Part shown: in pieces, positions 28,216-37,421 of the stretch
How positions within the stretch are numbered: position 1 is the stretch's first letter
How the letters are laid out: each line of letters starts with the position of its first letter
Assembly: GCA_963931605.1 (NCBI GenBank)
Contig: OZ007031.1
Location: 1,798,001-1,862,000, forward strand
DNA length: 64,000 nucleotides
Direction of reading: 5' to 3'
Source of the DNA: CALUOB01 sp944322305
GTDB taxonomy: Bacteria; Actinomycetota; Coriobacteriia; Coriobacteriales; Coriobacteriaceae
Position numbers and translations under genes: made by a program
Notes under the pieces: model-generated
Databases searched by the model: none
Seen by the model: the letters and a program-made list of their open reading frames with translations, nothing else
What the model was told of the DNA's origin: nothing

Positions 28216-28947
28216 TTATCGCCCGTAGCGCTTCTCGTATAAAAACTGAGCGAAGTCCTCGGCGTTGCCGCGGATGAAAGTCTGCGCCGGCACGGCCACA
28301 CCCTCGTCGCCAAACTCCGCGACGATCAGCAGGTCGCTCACGCGGAAGCGCTTGAGGTTGCTGAACGGGAAGTAGTGCGACCGCCCGTCGGCCGCAAAGA
28401 CCATGAGGCCGTCGTTGTTGGCCGCCACCCGCCGCCACCGGCCGGAAAGCGATCCCTCGCCGGATTCCATGGCGTCGATGTAGCGTTTTGCCAGCACGTG
28501 GAACATCTGCGTGCGGTACCACACCAAAAACACGCCGATCAGCACCAAGAAGATGCCGATCCAGCCAAAGGCGTTGGGCGAGAACAGCCACGCCGCGCCC
28601 GCAGCCGCCAGCGCCACGCCGCCGACAAGCAGCCCGCAGCGGACGCCGTCGGTCACCTGCAGCCGCGCGAACTCGGTGAGCAGGTCGTTTTCGTACTCGT
28701 ATTCGTTGAGGAAGAGGATGTCGTCGGCGAGCTGCTGGGCGTCGTCGGCAGGTATGCGGCCGCCGTCCGCCGGAATCTCGCGGGCGGGCTTGTGGGTGCC
28801 TGGGGTTTCGTTCCTTGTGTTGAACACGTGGAAACTGCCTGTCGTGCTGCTGCGGCCACGTGCATGCGCATGCTCGCCGTTCGCCGGCGCTTCATCCCGC
28901 GTGATTGCTGCTGTATGTTTGCGCGTACTGTTTGCGTTGGCGCCCAT
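28216..28947 (-). CDS. Membrane protein with YcxB-like C-terminal domain, unknown function
   Basis: 243 residues from the ATG at 28947, which follows GGGAGAG. The N-terminal third is hydrophilic and probably disordered. Two adjacent transmembrane helices (about 103-145, GLLVGGVALAAAGAAWLF and IGIFLVLIGVFLVW) follow. The C-terminal soluble domain contains YFPFSNLKRFRVSDLLIV and ends FLYEKRYGR; this layout matches YcxB-like proteins, whose function is unknown. It lies just downstream of the methylase gene on the same strand (58-bp gap) but shows no link to restriction-modification. Confidence 0.78.
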   Translation of the reverse strand: MGANANSTRKHTAAITRDEAPANGEHAHARGRSSTTGSFHVFNTRNETPGTHKPAREIPADGGRIPADDAQQLADDILFLNEYEYENDLLTEFARLQVTDGVRCGLLVGGVALAAAGAAWLFSPNAFGWIGIFLVLIGVFLVWYRTQMFHVLAKRYIDAMESGEGSLSGRWRRVAANNDGLMVFAADGRSHYFPFSNLKRFRVSDLLIVAEFGDEGVAVPAQTFIRGNAEDFAQFLYEKRYGR

Positions 28948-29005
28948 GCGCTCTCCCTTGTTTGTCCGCGTCACGGGATTTGCCGACGCGACTCCGGTGT
29001 GGGGT

Positions 29006-30373
29006 TTATCCTCGGGCAAGATTCCATGTTAGCTGGTTTGAGTTTTTATAGCGGGAATATGGAAATTCCAAGAACCGGTCGGCTTGCGCCCGTGCTGACT
29101 CGCTGTCGTGGATGTCGGACAAGATTGTGCGGCCGATAGCGGTGCCCAGCGCTATCGGTACGGCGTTGCCAATCTGGCGGTAGCGATCTTGTATCGACCC
29201 TCTGAACACCCACGAGTGGGGAAACTCTTGAATGGCCTGGTACTCCTCAACCGAAAGCGGTCGATCTTCCGTTGGATGGCACAAATCCGTTGCCGGCATG
29301 GTGGGGCTCGTAACTAGCGTTGCACAGGGCCGATCAAAGCGCAACCGCCGATAAAAGCCCGTTTTACCGCCGGAAAGTCGATACGCCTTGCCCATGGCCT
29401 GCTCTTGCAGGTTGGCGGGCAGGTCTTTCCAGTATTGTCCCGCGCTCAGCATCTTGAAATAGCGCAGGCGCTTCTCGGGGAACTGCACGTAGTGCTGCGG
29501 GCCGTCTATGGTGGCAAGCGCATCGCCCAGCGTGCGCCAGGCGGGCAGATCCCATGCGGCTTCGCTGGCGTGCGTCGGGACAAGCCACGGCACCGTCTCG
29601 CCCGTTTTCTTAGCGATAATAACCACGCGTTCACGAATCTGCGGCGCTCCGAAGTTTGCCGCGTTGTACAGGTTGAAGCTCACGCCGTAGCCCATGCGCT
29701 TCAGACGGTTGAGCACCAGCCGCATGGCGCCGCCGCGAACCGGTGCCTCGTTGGGGCGGAGCGGGTAGGCGGTGGACAAAAGCCCGCGCACGTTTTCTAT
29801 AACAAGGTAGGTTGGCTGTAGTTGCTCAGCAAGATCCAGGTATTTGAGAAACACATTGCCGCGGCTGTCGTCAAACGCGCGGCGCGCGCCAGCCGTTGAA
29901 AATGCCTGGCAGGGCGGCCCGCCAAACATCACGTCAACGCTGCGTCCTTCGGGGATGCGGGCAAGAGAGCGCACCTCTTCTGCGGAAACGCGATTGATGT
30001 CTCCCACAAGCGCGGCGTCGGGGCGGTTGCTTGCGATGGTCATACGGCATTTCGCGTCGTTTTCGCAGTACAGAAGTGGGTGGATGCCGGCTTGCTCCAT
30101 GCCGATGTCGAGTCCGAGGGCCCCCGAGAAAAACGAGACCGCAACAACGTTGGGGAGGTTGCCCGTGGCGCGCGGATGGTCTGCAGGCGCACGGCATAGG
30201 TTGTGCTCGGCGAGGTACGTTTCCAAAGACGCGCGCGTGAACACGCGGCGGCTTCCCACCATGGTACAGTTGAGCTCCCCGCTGCGGGCAAGCCGCGTTA
30301 TCGTTTGCGGGGTGACGCCGAGCGCCTGGGCAACTTCGGAAGAAGAGAGAAGCTCGGCCTCTTGTAGCGACAT
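29006..30373 (-). CDS. DNA (cytosine-5-)-methyltransferase with N-terminal HTH domain
   Basis: 455 residues. Residues about 8-55 form an excisionase/MerR-type helix-turn-helix (SSSEVAQALGVTPQTITRLA ... GSRRVFTRASLETYL). C5-methylase motifs follow: I (VSFFSGALGLDIGMEQAG), IV (GGPPCQAFSTAG, nucleophile Cys155), VI (ENVRG), VIII (QIRERV) and X (RYRQIGNAVP). It methylates cytosine in the site cut by the neighbouring nuclease. It is divergent from that nuclease across 126 bp. The ribosome binding site AGGAGT lies within one half of an inverted repeat (30377-30383), so the HTH may repress its own gene. Confidence 0.92.
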   Translation of the reverse strand: MSLQEAELLSSSEVAQALGVTPQTITRLARSGELNCTMVGSRRVFTRASLETYLAEHNLCRAPADHPRATGNLPNVVAVSFFSGALGLDIGMEQAGIHPLLYCENDAKCRMTIASNRPDAALVGDINRVSAEEVRSLARIPEGRSVDVMFGGPPCQAFSTAGARRAFDDSRGNVFLKYLDLAEQLQPTYLVIENVRGLLSTAYPLRPNEAPVRGGAMRLVLNRLKRMGYGVSFNLYNAANFGAPQIRERVVIIAKKTGETVPWLVPTHASEAAWDLPAWRTLGDALATIDGPQHYVQFPEKRLRYFKMLSAGQYWKDLPANLQEQAMGKAYRLSGGKTGFYRRLRFDRPCATLVTSPTMPATDLCHPTEDRPLSVEEYQAIQEFPHSWVFRGSIQDRYRQIGNAVPIALGTAIGRTILSDIHDSESARAQADRFLEFPYSRYKNSNQLTWNLARG

Positions 30374-30376
30374 AAT

Positions 30377-30418
30377 GTGGACTCCTATAAGTTCAAAAAC
30401 GAAAATTATTTAGTCCAC
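30377..30418. promoter_or_regulatory. Inverted-repeat operator candidate between R and M genes
   Basis: GTGGACT (30377-30383) returns as AGTCCAC (30412-30418), separated by 28 bp of AT-rich sequence. The first half overlaps the methylase ribosome binding site, and the second lies upstream of the nuclease. Confidence 0.5.
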
Positions 30419-30499
30419 CATACCATATATCGTTACTGAGAGTATCCGCACCGGCGGGTACAATGAGAACCACAAAACAGGCGGTACGGAAGGAGCGCT

Positions 30500-31357
30500 A
30501 TGCCTCGCAGATCGGCATCGAAAGACAACGTCAGGCAGCGCCTTGCCGACGCAATGGGATACTGCAACTCTCACCATACGCCTGTTCAGCCGCTGTTCGA
30601 AGACGTGGTCGACGCGGTGCTGACTGCAGACGGCCAAGTGATAGACCCGCAAACGCGCGCGGCAGAGATGAAAGCTCTCTTTCCTGTTTTGTTGATGCGG
30701 GAAACAGCGTCGTTCATTCCCTCTATTCCCCTGCGTGAAGAGGATCTGGGTCTGTCTGACGAAGCTTTTTTGAGGCTGTGGTTTTCCAAATGGGTGAGAA
30801 AGTTCGCCGTTGAGTGGCATAGCCTGCCTTCAAGCCGCGTGGCCAAACCTAAGAACACGGTGACCGATGAAGCGCTTATACATATGGTTGCCGCACCGGC
30901 GTTTGCCGGAAGCGTACGGACTGCCTACGCGTGGGCCGCGCATCACAGCCTGTTCATGTCGGCTGAAAACGTGGGAGGGAACCTGCTCGAGGAGTATATT
31001 GCGGCAAAAATCGCTCCCTTCGGATGGATTTGGTGTCGCGGGAAGATCCTTACGGCAATAGACTTCTGCAACGAGTCGTGCACCGCCCTGTTTCAGGTTA
31101 AGAACAAGTCGAACACAGAGAACAGTTCGGGCAAGGGCTTCAGGGAGGATCGCGGGGCGCCGATGTGGTATCGCATGCGCGCCGAGCGACGTCACGGTGT
31201 GGTGGAGACGTATTGGGAGAACCTCGTAAAAATGGTGCGTTCCGGCGCAACGCGGGGCACGGTTCCCGACGACCTTATGTGTGAGGCAGACTACCTTGCC
31301 TATATCGACAAGGTCGCCGCGGCAAATCCCGAGCTCATAACGGACGAGGAGAACTAG
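30500..31357 (+). CDS. Type II restriction endonuclease, SinI family
   Basis: 285 residues. The central segment ENVGGNLLEEYIA, then IDFCNES (Asp188) and FQVKNKSNTENSS (Lys201), fits a PD-(D/E)xK nuclease core. The KNKSNTENSS stretch is what I recognise from the SinI family, which cuts GGWCC. The neighbouring enzyme is a C5 methylase, as for SinI, supporting a complete type II system; the exact site is inferred. The ATG follows GGAGCGCT. Both genes are less GC-rich than their neighbours by eye, consistent with horizontal acquisition. Confidence 0.78.
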   Translation: MPRRSASKDNVRQRLADAMGYCNSHHTPVQPLFEDVVDAVLTADGQVIDPQTRAAEMKALFPVLLMRETASFIPSIPLREEDLGLSDEAFLRLWFSKWVRKFAVEWHSLPSSRVAKPKNTVTDEALIHMVAAPAFAGSVRTAYAWAAHHSLFMSAENVGGNLLEEYIAAKIAPFGWIWCRGKILTAIDFCNESCTALFQVKNKSNTENSSGKGFREDRGAPMWYRMRAERRHGVVETYWENLVKMVRSGATRGTVPDDLMCEADYLAYIDKVAAANPELITDEEN

Positions 31358-31418
31358 AAGCAGGCAAGAGGGCGGCTCTGACGGGCTATGCGGTCGGTGC
31401 GACAGACGGGAGGGACGC

Positions 31419-31622
31419 GTGGGAATGCTACCAGATGCCGAGCGGCTTGCGGCGTACGACGCCTTTGCCGACAGCGTGCGCGAGGAAAACGCCCAGGTGC
31501 AGCAGCGCCTTGAGGAGCTGCGCGCCGCCGGGAAGGTAAAAACGGCCACGTACCGGCAGCTGTTTGCCCTGCGCATAACCCTGAAGGAGATCGTGGGCCG
31601 TCTGGAGGAGCGCGGGCTGTAG
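31419..31622 (+). CDS. Small helical protein, unknown function
   Basis: 67 residues from a GTG with GGGAGG just upstream; an in-frame ATG at 31425 is an alternative start. The protein is charged, rich in Glu, Arg, Ala and Leu, and predicted largely helical (QVQQRLEELRAAGKVKTATY). There is no signal peptide, membrane segment or metal motif. It sits 190 bp upstream of dnaX, past the restriction gene. I do not recognise it; codon use fits the chromosome, which supports it as real. Confidence 0.6.
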   Translation: MGMLPDAERLAAYDAFADSVREENAQVQQRLEELRAAGKVKTATYRQLFALRITLKEIVGRLEERGL

Positions 31623-31811
31623 GCGCATGCGGGTGCTCAGACGCCGCCCGCCGCGCCCGGTCGTGGCCAGTGCCGGGGCCGTTAGAGGCCGCCCGCCGCG
31701 CCGCCCGCCGCCTGGAGCGCCGAAAGCGGCGGGGAACCGAGTGCCCGTGCGGGCGCCGTAGCAGAGATTCTTCTTACCCGCTTGCGGGTAAGTCGAGATA
31801 AGGAGAGGCCG

Positions 31812-34800
31812 ATGGAGTCGCTGTACCGCAAGTACCGCCCCCAAACGTTTGCCGACGTGGTGGGGCAGCAGCACATTGTGTCCACGCTGGAGCACGCGGT
31901 GGCCGAGGGGCGCCTTTCCCACGCGTACCTGTTCTGCGGCCCGCGCGGCACGGGCAAAACCACCCTGGCGCGCATCCTGGCCAAAAGCCTGCTGTGCGCC
32001 CACCCGCACGACCACCTGCCCTGCGGCACGTGCGAAGAGTGCCAGGCCATCGCGGCCGGCACGCACCCCGACGTGTACGAGCTCGACGCGGCCAGCCGCA
32101 CCGGCGTGGACAACGTGCGCGAGGAGATCATCAACTCGGTGAGCTTCGCGCCGGTGCGCGGCAGCCACAAGATATACATCATCGACGAGGTCCACATGCT
32201 GACCACGCAGGCGTTCAACGCCCTGCTCAAGACGCTCGAGGAGCCGCCGGAGCACGTGGTTTTCGTGCTGGCCACCACCGACCCGCAAAAGGTGCCCGAG
32301 ACCATCCTCAGCCGCTGCCAGCGGTTCGACTTCCACCGCATCGGCATGGAGGACATCGAGCGCCGCCTGGCGTACGTGTGCGAGCACGAGGGCTTCGAGA
32401 CCGAGCCCGAGGCGCTGGCCCTGGTGGCGCGCCACGCCCGCGGCGGCATGCGCGACGCGCTCTCCACGCTGGAGCAGCTGAGCACGTTCGGTGCGGGCTC
32501 CGTGCGCCTGGCCGATGCCCGCGCGCTCTTGGGCGAGGTGGCCGGCTCGGTCTTGGCCGACTTTGCGCGCGCCATCGCCGCGCGCGACGTGGTGGCGCTG
32601 TTCCGCCAGATAAGCGCGCAGGTCGACCAAGGCAACGACCTCATGGAGTTCACGCGTGACCTGGTGGGCCACGCGCGCGACGTGTACATGGTGCGCGTGG
32701 CCGGGCCCGACCCGTCGCTGTTCGAGACGGACGCCGAGGGGCTGGCCGCGCTTGCCGAGGAGGCCGCGCTGTTCGAGAGCGCCGAGCGGCTGAGCCGCGT
32801 GCTCACCGTGCTGGACGAGGCGGCCATCGAGATGCGCACTGCGCCCGACACGCGCCTGGTGCTCGAGGTTGCCTGCACGCGCCTGGCGCGCCCGGAGGGC
32901 GATCTCACGCTGGAGGCGCTGGCCGAGCGCATCGCGCGGCTGGAGAAGATGTTGGCCGGCGGGGTTGTTGCGCCGTCGAGCGCGGCTGCGGCTGCGGACG
33001 CGCGGGATGCCGCGCGGGGCCAGGGCCAGGCTGGAGGCGTTTCCGCTGCTCAGCAGCCCCCTGCTGCGTTAGGAGCTCAGGATAATAAGAGCGCTGCCTA
33101 CCCGCCCGCGGCCGGGCCGGCCTCCGCTGCGGGCGCAAGGCAGCTGGCGGCTCCCGTCCCCGGCGCCGCGCAGCCCGCCGTATCCCAAGCATCCTCCGGC
33201 GCCTCTCACGTGCCGCAGGGCGGCAGCCCCTGGAACGCCGCCGCACCGCAGGGGCGTGCGGGCGCTGGCCGTCCAGCCGGCGGAGCCGCTGGGGTGCCGG
33301 GCGAGGTGCCTGGTGCGGGCGGCGCGGCTGGCCAGGCAGGCGGCGGTCCAGCCGCAGGCGCAGCCGCTCCCGCTCCGGCTCAGGCCCAGCCTGCGACGGC
33401 TCGCGGCGGTAGCCCGTGGAACCACGGCGCCTCCGCTGGCGGCGCAGGTGCTTCTCGCGCGGCGAACCCGTGGGAGCAGAGGACGCACGGCGCGGCCCCG
33501 CATGCGCGCAACCCGTGGGAGCAGCATGCCCATACCGGGGGCGTTGCGCCGCAGACGGCGGCCCCGATGCCCGGGCAGCCAGGTGCCGCCGTGGGCACGG
33601 CGCCCGCTGGCGGCGCCAACAACAACGCGGGCTTTGCGCCTGCACAGGGGGCCGGCGCCGCGGCTCAGCCCCAGCCGTCCGTCCCGGTAGACCTGCCGTG
33701 GAACGTGCCTGGCCAGCCTGCCCAGCCCGTTGCCGCTCCGACGGCTCAGGCGGCCCAAGCAGCTCAGGCGCCCCAGACAGCCCAGACGGCCCAGGCGCTC
33801 CATGCGGCCCAGGCGCCCGCCTCGCAGCAGCCGGGCTTCTCGTCCGGCACGTCCGGCGCCCCGGGCGCGGCATCCGCGGGCAGTGCCGCGAGCGCCTCGA
33901 CCGCTCCGGGAACGGCCAACGCTTCCGGCGCTGCCGCTGCCGTTGCCGCCCAGGCGCAAGGTGGCGCCTCCGACCCCGTCGCCGGAGCGCAGGTTGCCTC
34001 GGGCTCAAGCTTCCCCTCTCAACCTGTTTCGTCCGACGCGGTATCTCAGGCGGCGCCGGCCGTCGCCCCCGTCGCCTCTGCCGCCCCGCAGGCGTCGCCG
34101 GCTGCCCAAGCCGTAGCGGCTCCCGCTGCGGCCAACGCCGGCGCCGGAGCTCGCCCGGGATCTTCTCGCCCGGCAGCCGCGCCTGCACCCGCGGAGCCTC
34201 CGCAGCAAGCTGCCGCCGCGTCCGCGAGCCCCGCGTCCCAGCCGCAAACGCCGGCGGGCGGTGCCGTGACCGACAAAAGCGAGCTGCAGCGCAGGTGGAA
34301 GCAGGCCGTGAAACTGGTGGTGCAGTCGCAGCCTTCGCGCGGCGCGCTGCTGCAGAGCGCGCGCGCCACGGAGGACGACGGCGACGTGCTCACGGTGAAC
34401 TTCCCTGCGGGATCGAGCTTTGCGCTCAAGATGCTCATGCGCGAGGATTCCCAGCAGATCATCCCGCCTCTCGTGTCGCAGGTGTTCGGCCCGCGTACGA
34501 TTGCCTACACCATGGGCGGCAAGCCCGCCGGTCCCAAGGGCGGCAAGAAGAAGGCTGCGTCGAAGGACGCGGCCGAGAAGGACGCCGATGTGCCTTCGGG
34601 CCTAGCGGGTGAGGCGCCAGGCGCGAGCCAGCTTGCGGCCAAAGCGGCTGCGGTGCCCACCGCGGAGCCGGTTGATGCGGTGGAGATCGAGGCCGTAGCC
34701 GCAACCACAGCCAAGGTTGAGCTCGCTGCGTCCGATCCTGTTGGCATGTCCGCGTCTGGGTCGCCAGCGGCCGCGACAGCATCCGAGCCCAAGGCGCCCG

Positions 34801-35726
34801 AGAGCGCGCCGGCTTCCGCTTCGACGCCCGAATCCAAGGCGCCCGAGGCCGCGCCGGCCTTCGCGCCGACGCCTGAGATCAAGGCACCCGAGGCCAGGCC
34901 TGTCTTCGCACCGACATCCGAGCCCAAGGCGCCCGAGAGCGCGCCGACTTTCACGCAAGCATCTGACCCCAAGGCTCCCGAGGCCAGGCAGGCTTCCGCG
35001 CAAGCACCTGAACCCAAGACCCCCGATGCCGCGCCAGCTTCCGCACCGGCGATTGGCTCTGCGCCGCTGGCAAAGGGGGATTCCTCCCAGACGAGCGCAG
35101 TTGGCGCCGGCCTGGGCGTTGGGTCGGCCGGCGCGGCACCTGCTTCCGCTGCGCCCACCGTGCCCGGTGCGCAGGGATCGGCTGCGCCGCAGCCACCTGT
35201 TCCGGTCGATGCCGCGGCCGACCACGTGTCGTCGCCCACCATCCTGCCAGACGGGCGCGACATCGACGCCGACCGCCGCGCATGGGAAGACGATCTGGTT
35301 CCCTACGACGATGCGATGATCGCCGAGATCGCCGCAGCTGACGAGAGCTTGGTATCTGCCGAGCCGCTTGCGGGGGAGCGCGGCCCGGCCGTTGCGCCTC
35401 AGCCCGCCCGTTCTCAGGCAGCGTCCGCAGCGGCGCACGTCGCCCCGTGGAACAGACCGTCTTCTCACGCCGTCGCGCCGGCTCATGTTCCTACGGCTGG
35501 CAACGCTGCTGGCGCAGCGGCCCCGGCCCCGGCTTCTGCGTCGCCGACCGCCCAGGCGCCTGCGCCAGAACCCCAGGCGCCTGCGCCGGCCGTCACTCCC
35601 TGGGGTGCCCCGGCCTCTGCCCAGGAAACCGTGGACGCCGGCAACGTCGCCGCCGTGCTCGACAGCGTGTGGGGCGCGGCTGTGGTCCTGCATGAGAACG
35701 AGCAGCCGCCGACATCTGGTTATTAA
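31812..35726 (+). CDS. dnaX: DNA polymerase III subunit gamma/tau, greatly extended
   Basis: 1304 residues, about twice the usual length. The AAA+ clamp-loader region (1-380) has Walker A CGPRGTGKTT (about 42), a zinc module with four Cys (about 62-77), Walker B region IIDEVHML and sensor ILSRCQRF. After it come about 450 residues of Ala/Pro/Gln-rich linker, a folded segment (about 820-910, ELQRRWKQAVKLVVQSQPSR, typical DnaX domain IV/V), then another disordered region with six imperfect tandem repeats (A-S-E-P-K-A-P-E type, nt 34773-35050). Near the C-terminus VPYDD and VLDSVWGA appear. AGGAGAGG precedes the ATG at 31812. Confidence 0.93.
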   Translation: MESLYRKYRPQTFADVVGQQHIVSTLEHAVAEGRLSHAYLFCGPRGTGKTTLARILAKSLLCAHPHDHLPCGTCEECQAIAAGTHPDVYELDAASRTGVDNVREEIINSVSFAPVRGSHKIYIIDEVHMLTTQAFNALLKTLEEPPEHVVFVLATTDPQKVPETILSRCQRFDFHRIGMEDIERRLAYVCEHEGFETEPEALALVARHARGGMRDALSTLEQLSTFGAGSVRLADARALLGEVAGSVLADFARAIAARDVVALFRQISAQVDQGNDLMEFTRDLVGHARDVYMVRVAGPDPSLFETDAEGLAALAEEAALFESAERLSRVLTVLDEAAIEMRTAPDTRLVLEVACTRLARPEGDLTLEALAERIARLEKMLAGGVVAPSSAAAAADARDAARGQGQAGGVSAAQQPPAALGAQDNKSAAYPPAAGPASAAGARQLAAPVPGAAQPAVSQASSGASHVPQGGSPWNAAAPQGRAGAGRPAGGAAGVPGEVPGAGGAAGQAGGGPAAGAAAPAPAQAQPATARGGSPWNHGASAGGAGASRAANPWEQRTHGAAPHARNPWEQHAHTGGVAPQTAAPMPGQPGAAVGTAPAGGANNNAGFAPAQGAGAAAQPQPSVPVDLPWNVPGQPAQPVAAPTAQAAQAAQAPQTAQTAQALHAAQAPASQQPGFSSGTSGAPGAASAGSAASASTAPGTANASGAAAAVAAQAQGGASDPVAGAQVASGSSFPSQPVSSDAVSQAAPAVAPVASAAPQASPAAQAVAAPAAANAGAGARPGSSRPAAAPAPAEPPQQAAAASASPASQPQTPAGGAVTDKSELQRRWKQAVKLVVQSQPSRGALLQSARATEDDGDVLTVNFPAGSSFALKMLMREDSQQIIPPLVSQVFGPRTIAYTMGGKPAGPKGGKKKAASKDAAEKDADVPSGLAGEAPGASQLAAKAAAVPTAEPVDAVEIEAVAATTAKVELAASDPVGMSASGSPAAATASEPKAPESAPASASTPESKAPEAAPAFAPTPEIKAPEARPVFAPTSEPKAPESAPTFTQASDPKAPEARQASAQAPEPKTPDAAPASAPAIGSAPLAKGDSSQTSAVGAGLGVGSAGAAPASAAPTVPGAQGSAAPQPPVPVDAAADHVSSPTILPDGRDIDADRRAWEDDLVPYDDAMIAEIAAADESLVSAEPLAGERGPAVAPQPARSQAASAAAHVAPWNRPSSHAVAPAHVPTAGNAAGAAAPAPASASPTAQAPAPEPQAPAPAVTPWGAPASAQETVDAGNVAAVLDSVWGAAVVLHENEQPPTSGY
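34773..35060 (+). repeat. Intragenic tandem repeat in dnaX
   Basis: About six imperfect repeats of roughly 48 bp, each encoding a variant of SEPKAPESAPASASTP. Differences between copies are mostly substitutions, so the array is not freshly expanded. Confidence 0.75.
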
Positions 35727-35747
35727 GCGGCAAAAAGCTTGAAGTGC

Positions 35748-35788
35748 CTGGACGGCGCGCCCCGGCAAGTCCGAGGCGCGCCGTCCAG
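35748..35788 (+). terminator. Hairpin after dnaX
   Basis: CTGGACGGCGCGCC (35748-35761) pairs exactly with GGCGCGCCGTCCAG (35775-35788). It is followed only by a short T-containing stretch. Confidence 0.65.
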
Positions 35789-35886
35789 TTTGTGGTGGAG
35801 CGCCGGCACGCGGGCGGGAGCTGGCGTTTTGCAAGCATGGGGCTCGAAAATCGCCCCACACCAACGCCGAGCCTGCGCGGATAATG

Positions 35887-36011
35887 AAAATGGATGTTGT
35901 TTTGAGCCGTCCTGCAAAGTAGACAAGCCGTTGCGCTCAGAAAAACCGCTGGTAGAACGCGTGTCAATGTCCGGTGTACTCGGCGCGCCCCCGCTAAACA
36001 ACATCCATTTT
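35887..36011 (+). mobile_element. 125-bp MITE-like element, copy 1
   Basis: The ends are AAAATGGATGTTGTTT and its exact complement AAACAACATCCATTTT (16 bp). The left interior, GAGCCGTCCTGCAAAGTAGACA, is nearly identical to copy 2 (37422). No coding capacity and no obvious target duplication. It lies between dnaX and the AbiEi/DUF559-like gene, in the same orientation as copies 2 and 3. Confidence 0.8.
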
Positions 36012-36107
36012 GCTCAGACGGGTAAATCCCTGCGTGATCAGCTGTCGTTTTGAGCTTTTGAGGCAGGTGCGCGCCTCAAGGTGCCCTGGTCCCAGACGTT
36101 TGGCATC

Positions 36108-37283
36108 TCACTTTCCGCCTCTGTTTACAAACAGCTCGGCATGCAGCTGCTCGCGCGCCCGTAGGAAATCCCTTGTCCGCGCCTGGAGCGGCTGGCCGAT
36201 CTTGCCGGCACACAGCTCCAGCATCGGTTCGAGCATGTCCGGCTTTGCCATTTGCTCATAGGTTATTTCGATAACGGTGTAGCCCATGCTTTCAAGGGCT
36301 GCCCGCCGCCCGCTGCTTCGAGAAAACCCAAGCCGGTCGGCGTGAAAGGCCTTGCCGTTCAGTTCGACATCCACCCGTTCGGCCGGCCACAACAGGTCGG
36401 CAACGCAGTAGTCCGTTCCAGCCAACCGCCGGGCCGACACGTTTAAATCTATGCGCTGGTTGAACGTCGGCGCCGGCCAGCCTTCGCCACCGTTGCGCGC
36501 GTTCAGGCACGCCATCAGGGCAAAGCGCGTTTCGAGCGGCGAGGCAGAGCCGTCGTGGACCTCGTTGGCCGCCCTGCGCGCCTGGGCGATTCCATGCAGG
36601 TAGCGTGTTGCGCTCATAAAGGCCCGCAGCTTTTCGGAGTTGGTTAACGGAGGACGCCTCCATAGGTCGGTAAGGGCTCCGAATCGGTCGACGCAGGGTT
36701 TCCAGGCAAACGGTTCTCCGCTGGGTGCGAGCGCCGGCGCGCGCTTTCCCCGCGCATCGTAAAACGCCCCGACGCCCGGCGCCGCTTGAGCGGCTTTGAG
36801 GAAGCCGTTTTCAACCAGCTGGGTAAGCACAAAGGATGCCTGCGGCGTCGGAGCAAAGGTGGCGTACGTGCCGCATGCTTCGTACATCTTAAGCAGCAGC
36901 GATGTGCGTGAGCACCGGCTTGCGAGTTGTGCGAGCGTGAGCTCCGGAGAGGTGACGAAAACGCCGGCCCCAAGGGGCACGAGGTCTTCCTTCGCAAAAG
37001 GGCGCCGCGCATGATGGTAGGCAACGTAGCGCGTGTGATGGTACGCGTTGCTATCGCTGGCTATGACATGCACGGGAAGCCTGAGGCCCTTGAGATCGGT
37101 GCAGAGGCGGGGGAGAATGCGCCGCGTTGCTTCGGAGGCGTTTGCCCGCACGTGTTTGCGCATCGAGCGGATTGCTTTCGGCGAGTCGGTGTGGAGCACG
37201 GCGTCTTTGGGTATAGCCGCGTCGCGTACGACTGGCGGTGTTCGGTAGTACTCCCAAGCTGATGTGCCACTGATGATTACCAC
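36108..37283 (-). CDS. AbiEi-like/DUF559 endonuclease-fold protein
   Basis: 391 residues. The C-terminal 110 residues carry RVDVELNGKAFH, then RRAALESMGYTVIEITYEQ, the layout of DUF559/Vsr-type PD-(D/E)xK domains. The segment SPLETRFALMACLNARNGG before it is typical of the same family. The N-terminal part (SAWEYYRTPP, VHVIASDSNAYHHT, VTSPELTLAQLA) resembles AbiEi-type antitoxin or abortive-infection proteins. I start at the GTG at 37283 because GAGGAGGG lies 5 nt upstream; a longer frame starts at 37343. It is flanked by same-orientation copies of a short inverted-repeat element. A defence or toxin-antitoxin role is inferred; no AbiEii partner is present. Confidence 0.75.
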   Translation of the reverse strand: MVIISGTSAWEYYRTPPVVRDAAIPKDAVLHTDSPKAIRSMRKHVRANASEATRRILPRLCTDLKGLRLPVHVIASDSNAYHHTRYVAYHHARRPFAKEDLVPLGAGVFVTSPELTLAQLASRCSRTSLLLKMYEACGTYATFAPTPQASFVLTQLVENGFLKAAQAAPGVGAFYDARGKRAPALAPSGEPFAWKPCVDRFGALTDLWRRPPLTNSEKLRAFMSATRYLHGIAQARRAANEVHDGSASPLETRFALMACLNARNGGEGWPAPTFNQRIDLNVSARRLAGTDYCVADLLWPAERVDVELNGKAFHADRLGFSRSSGRRAALESMGYTVIEITYEQMAKPDMLEPMLELCAGKIGQPLQARTRDFLRAREQLHAELFVNRGGK

Positions 37284-37421
37284 GGTGCCCTCCTCGCCTT
37301 TTTTGCTGCTACTGCGAGGATAGGTGCGCATCCGTTTGTCCAAGCGCGGTTCGTTGCTGCAAAACAGGCGTATAATTTCACGTTTACGCGCCGTATTCGT
37401 CGTGCCAAATACACCTCAGTC

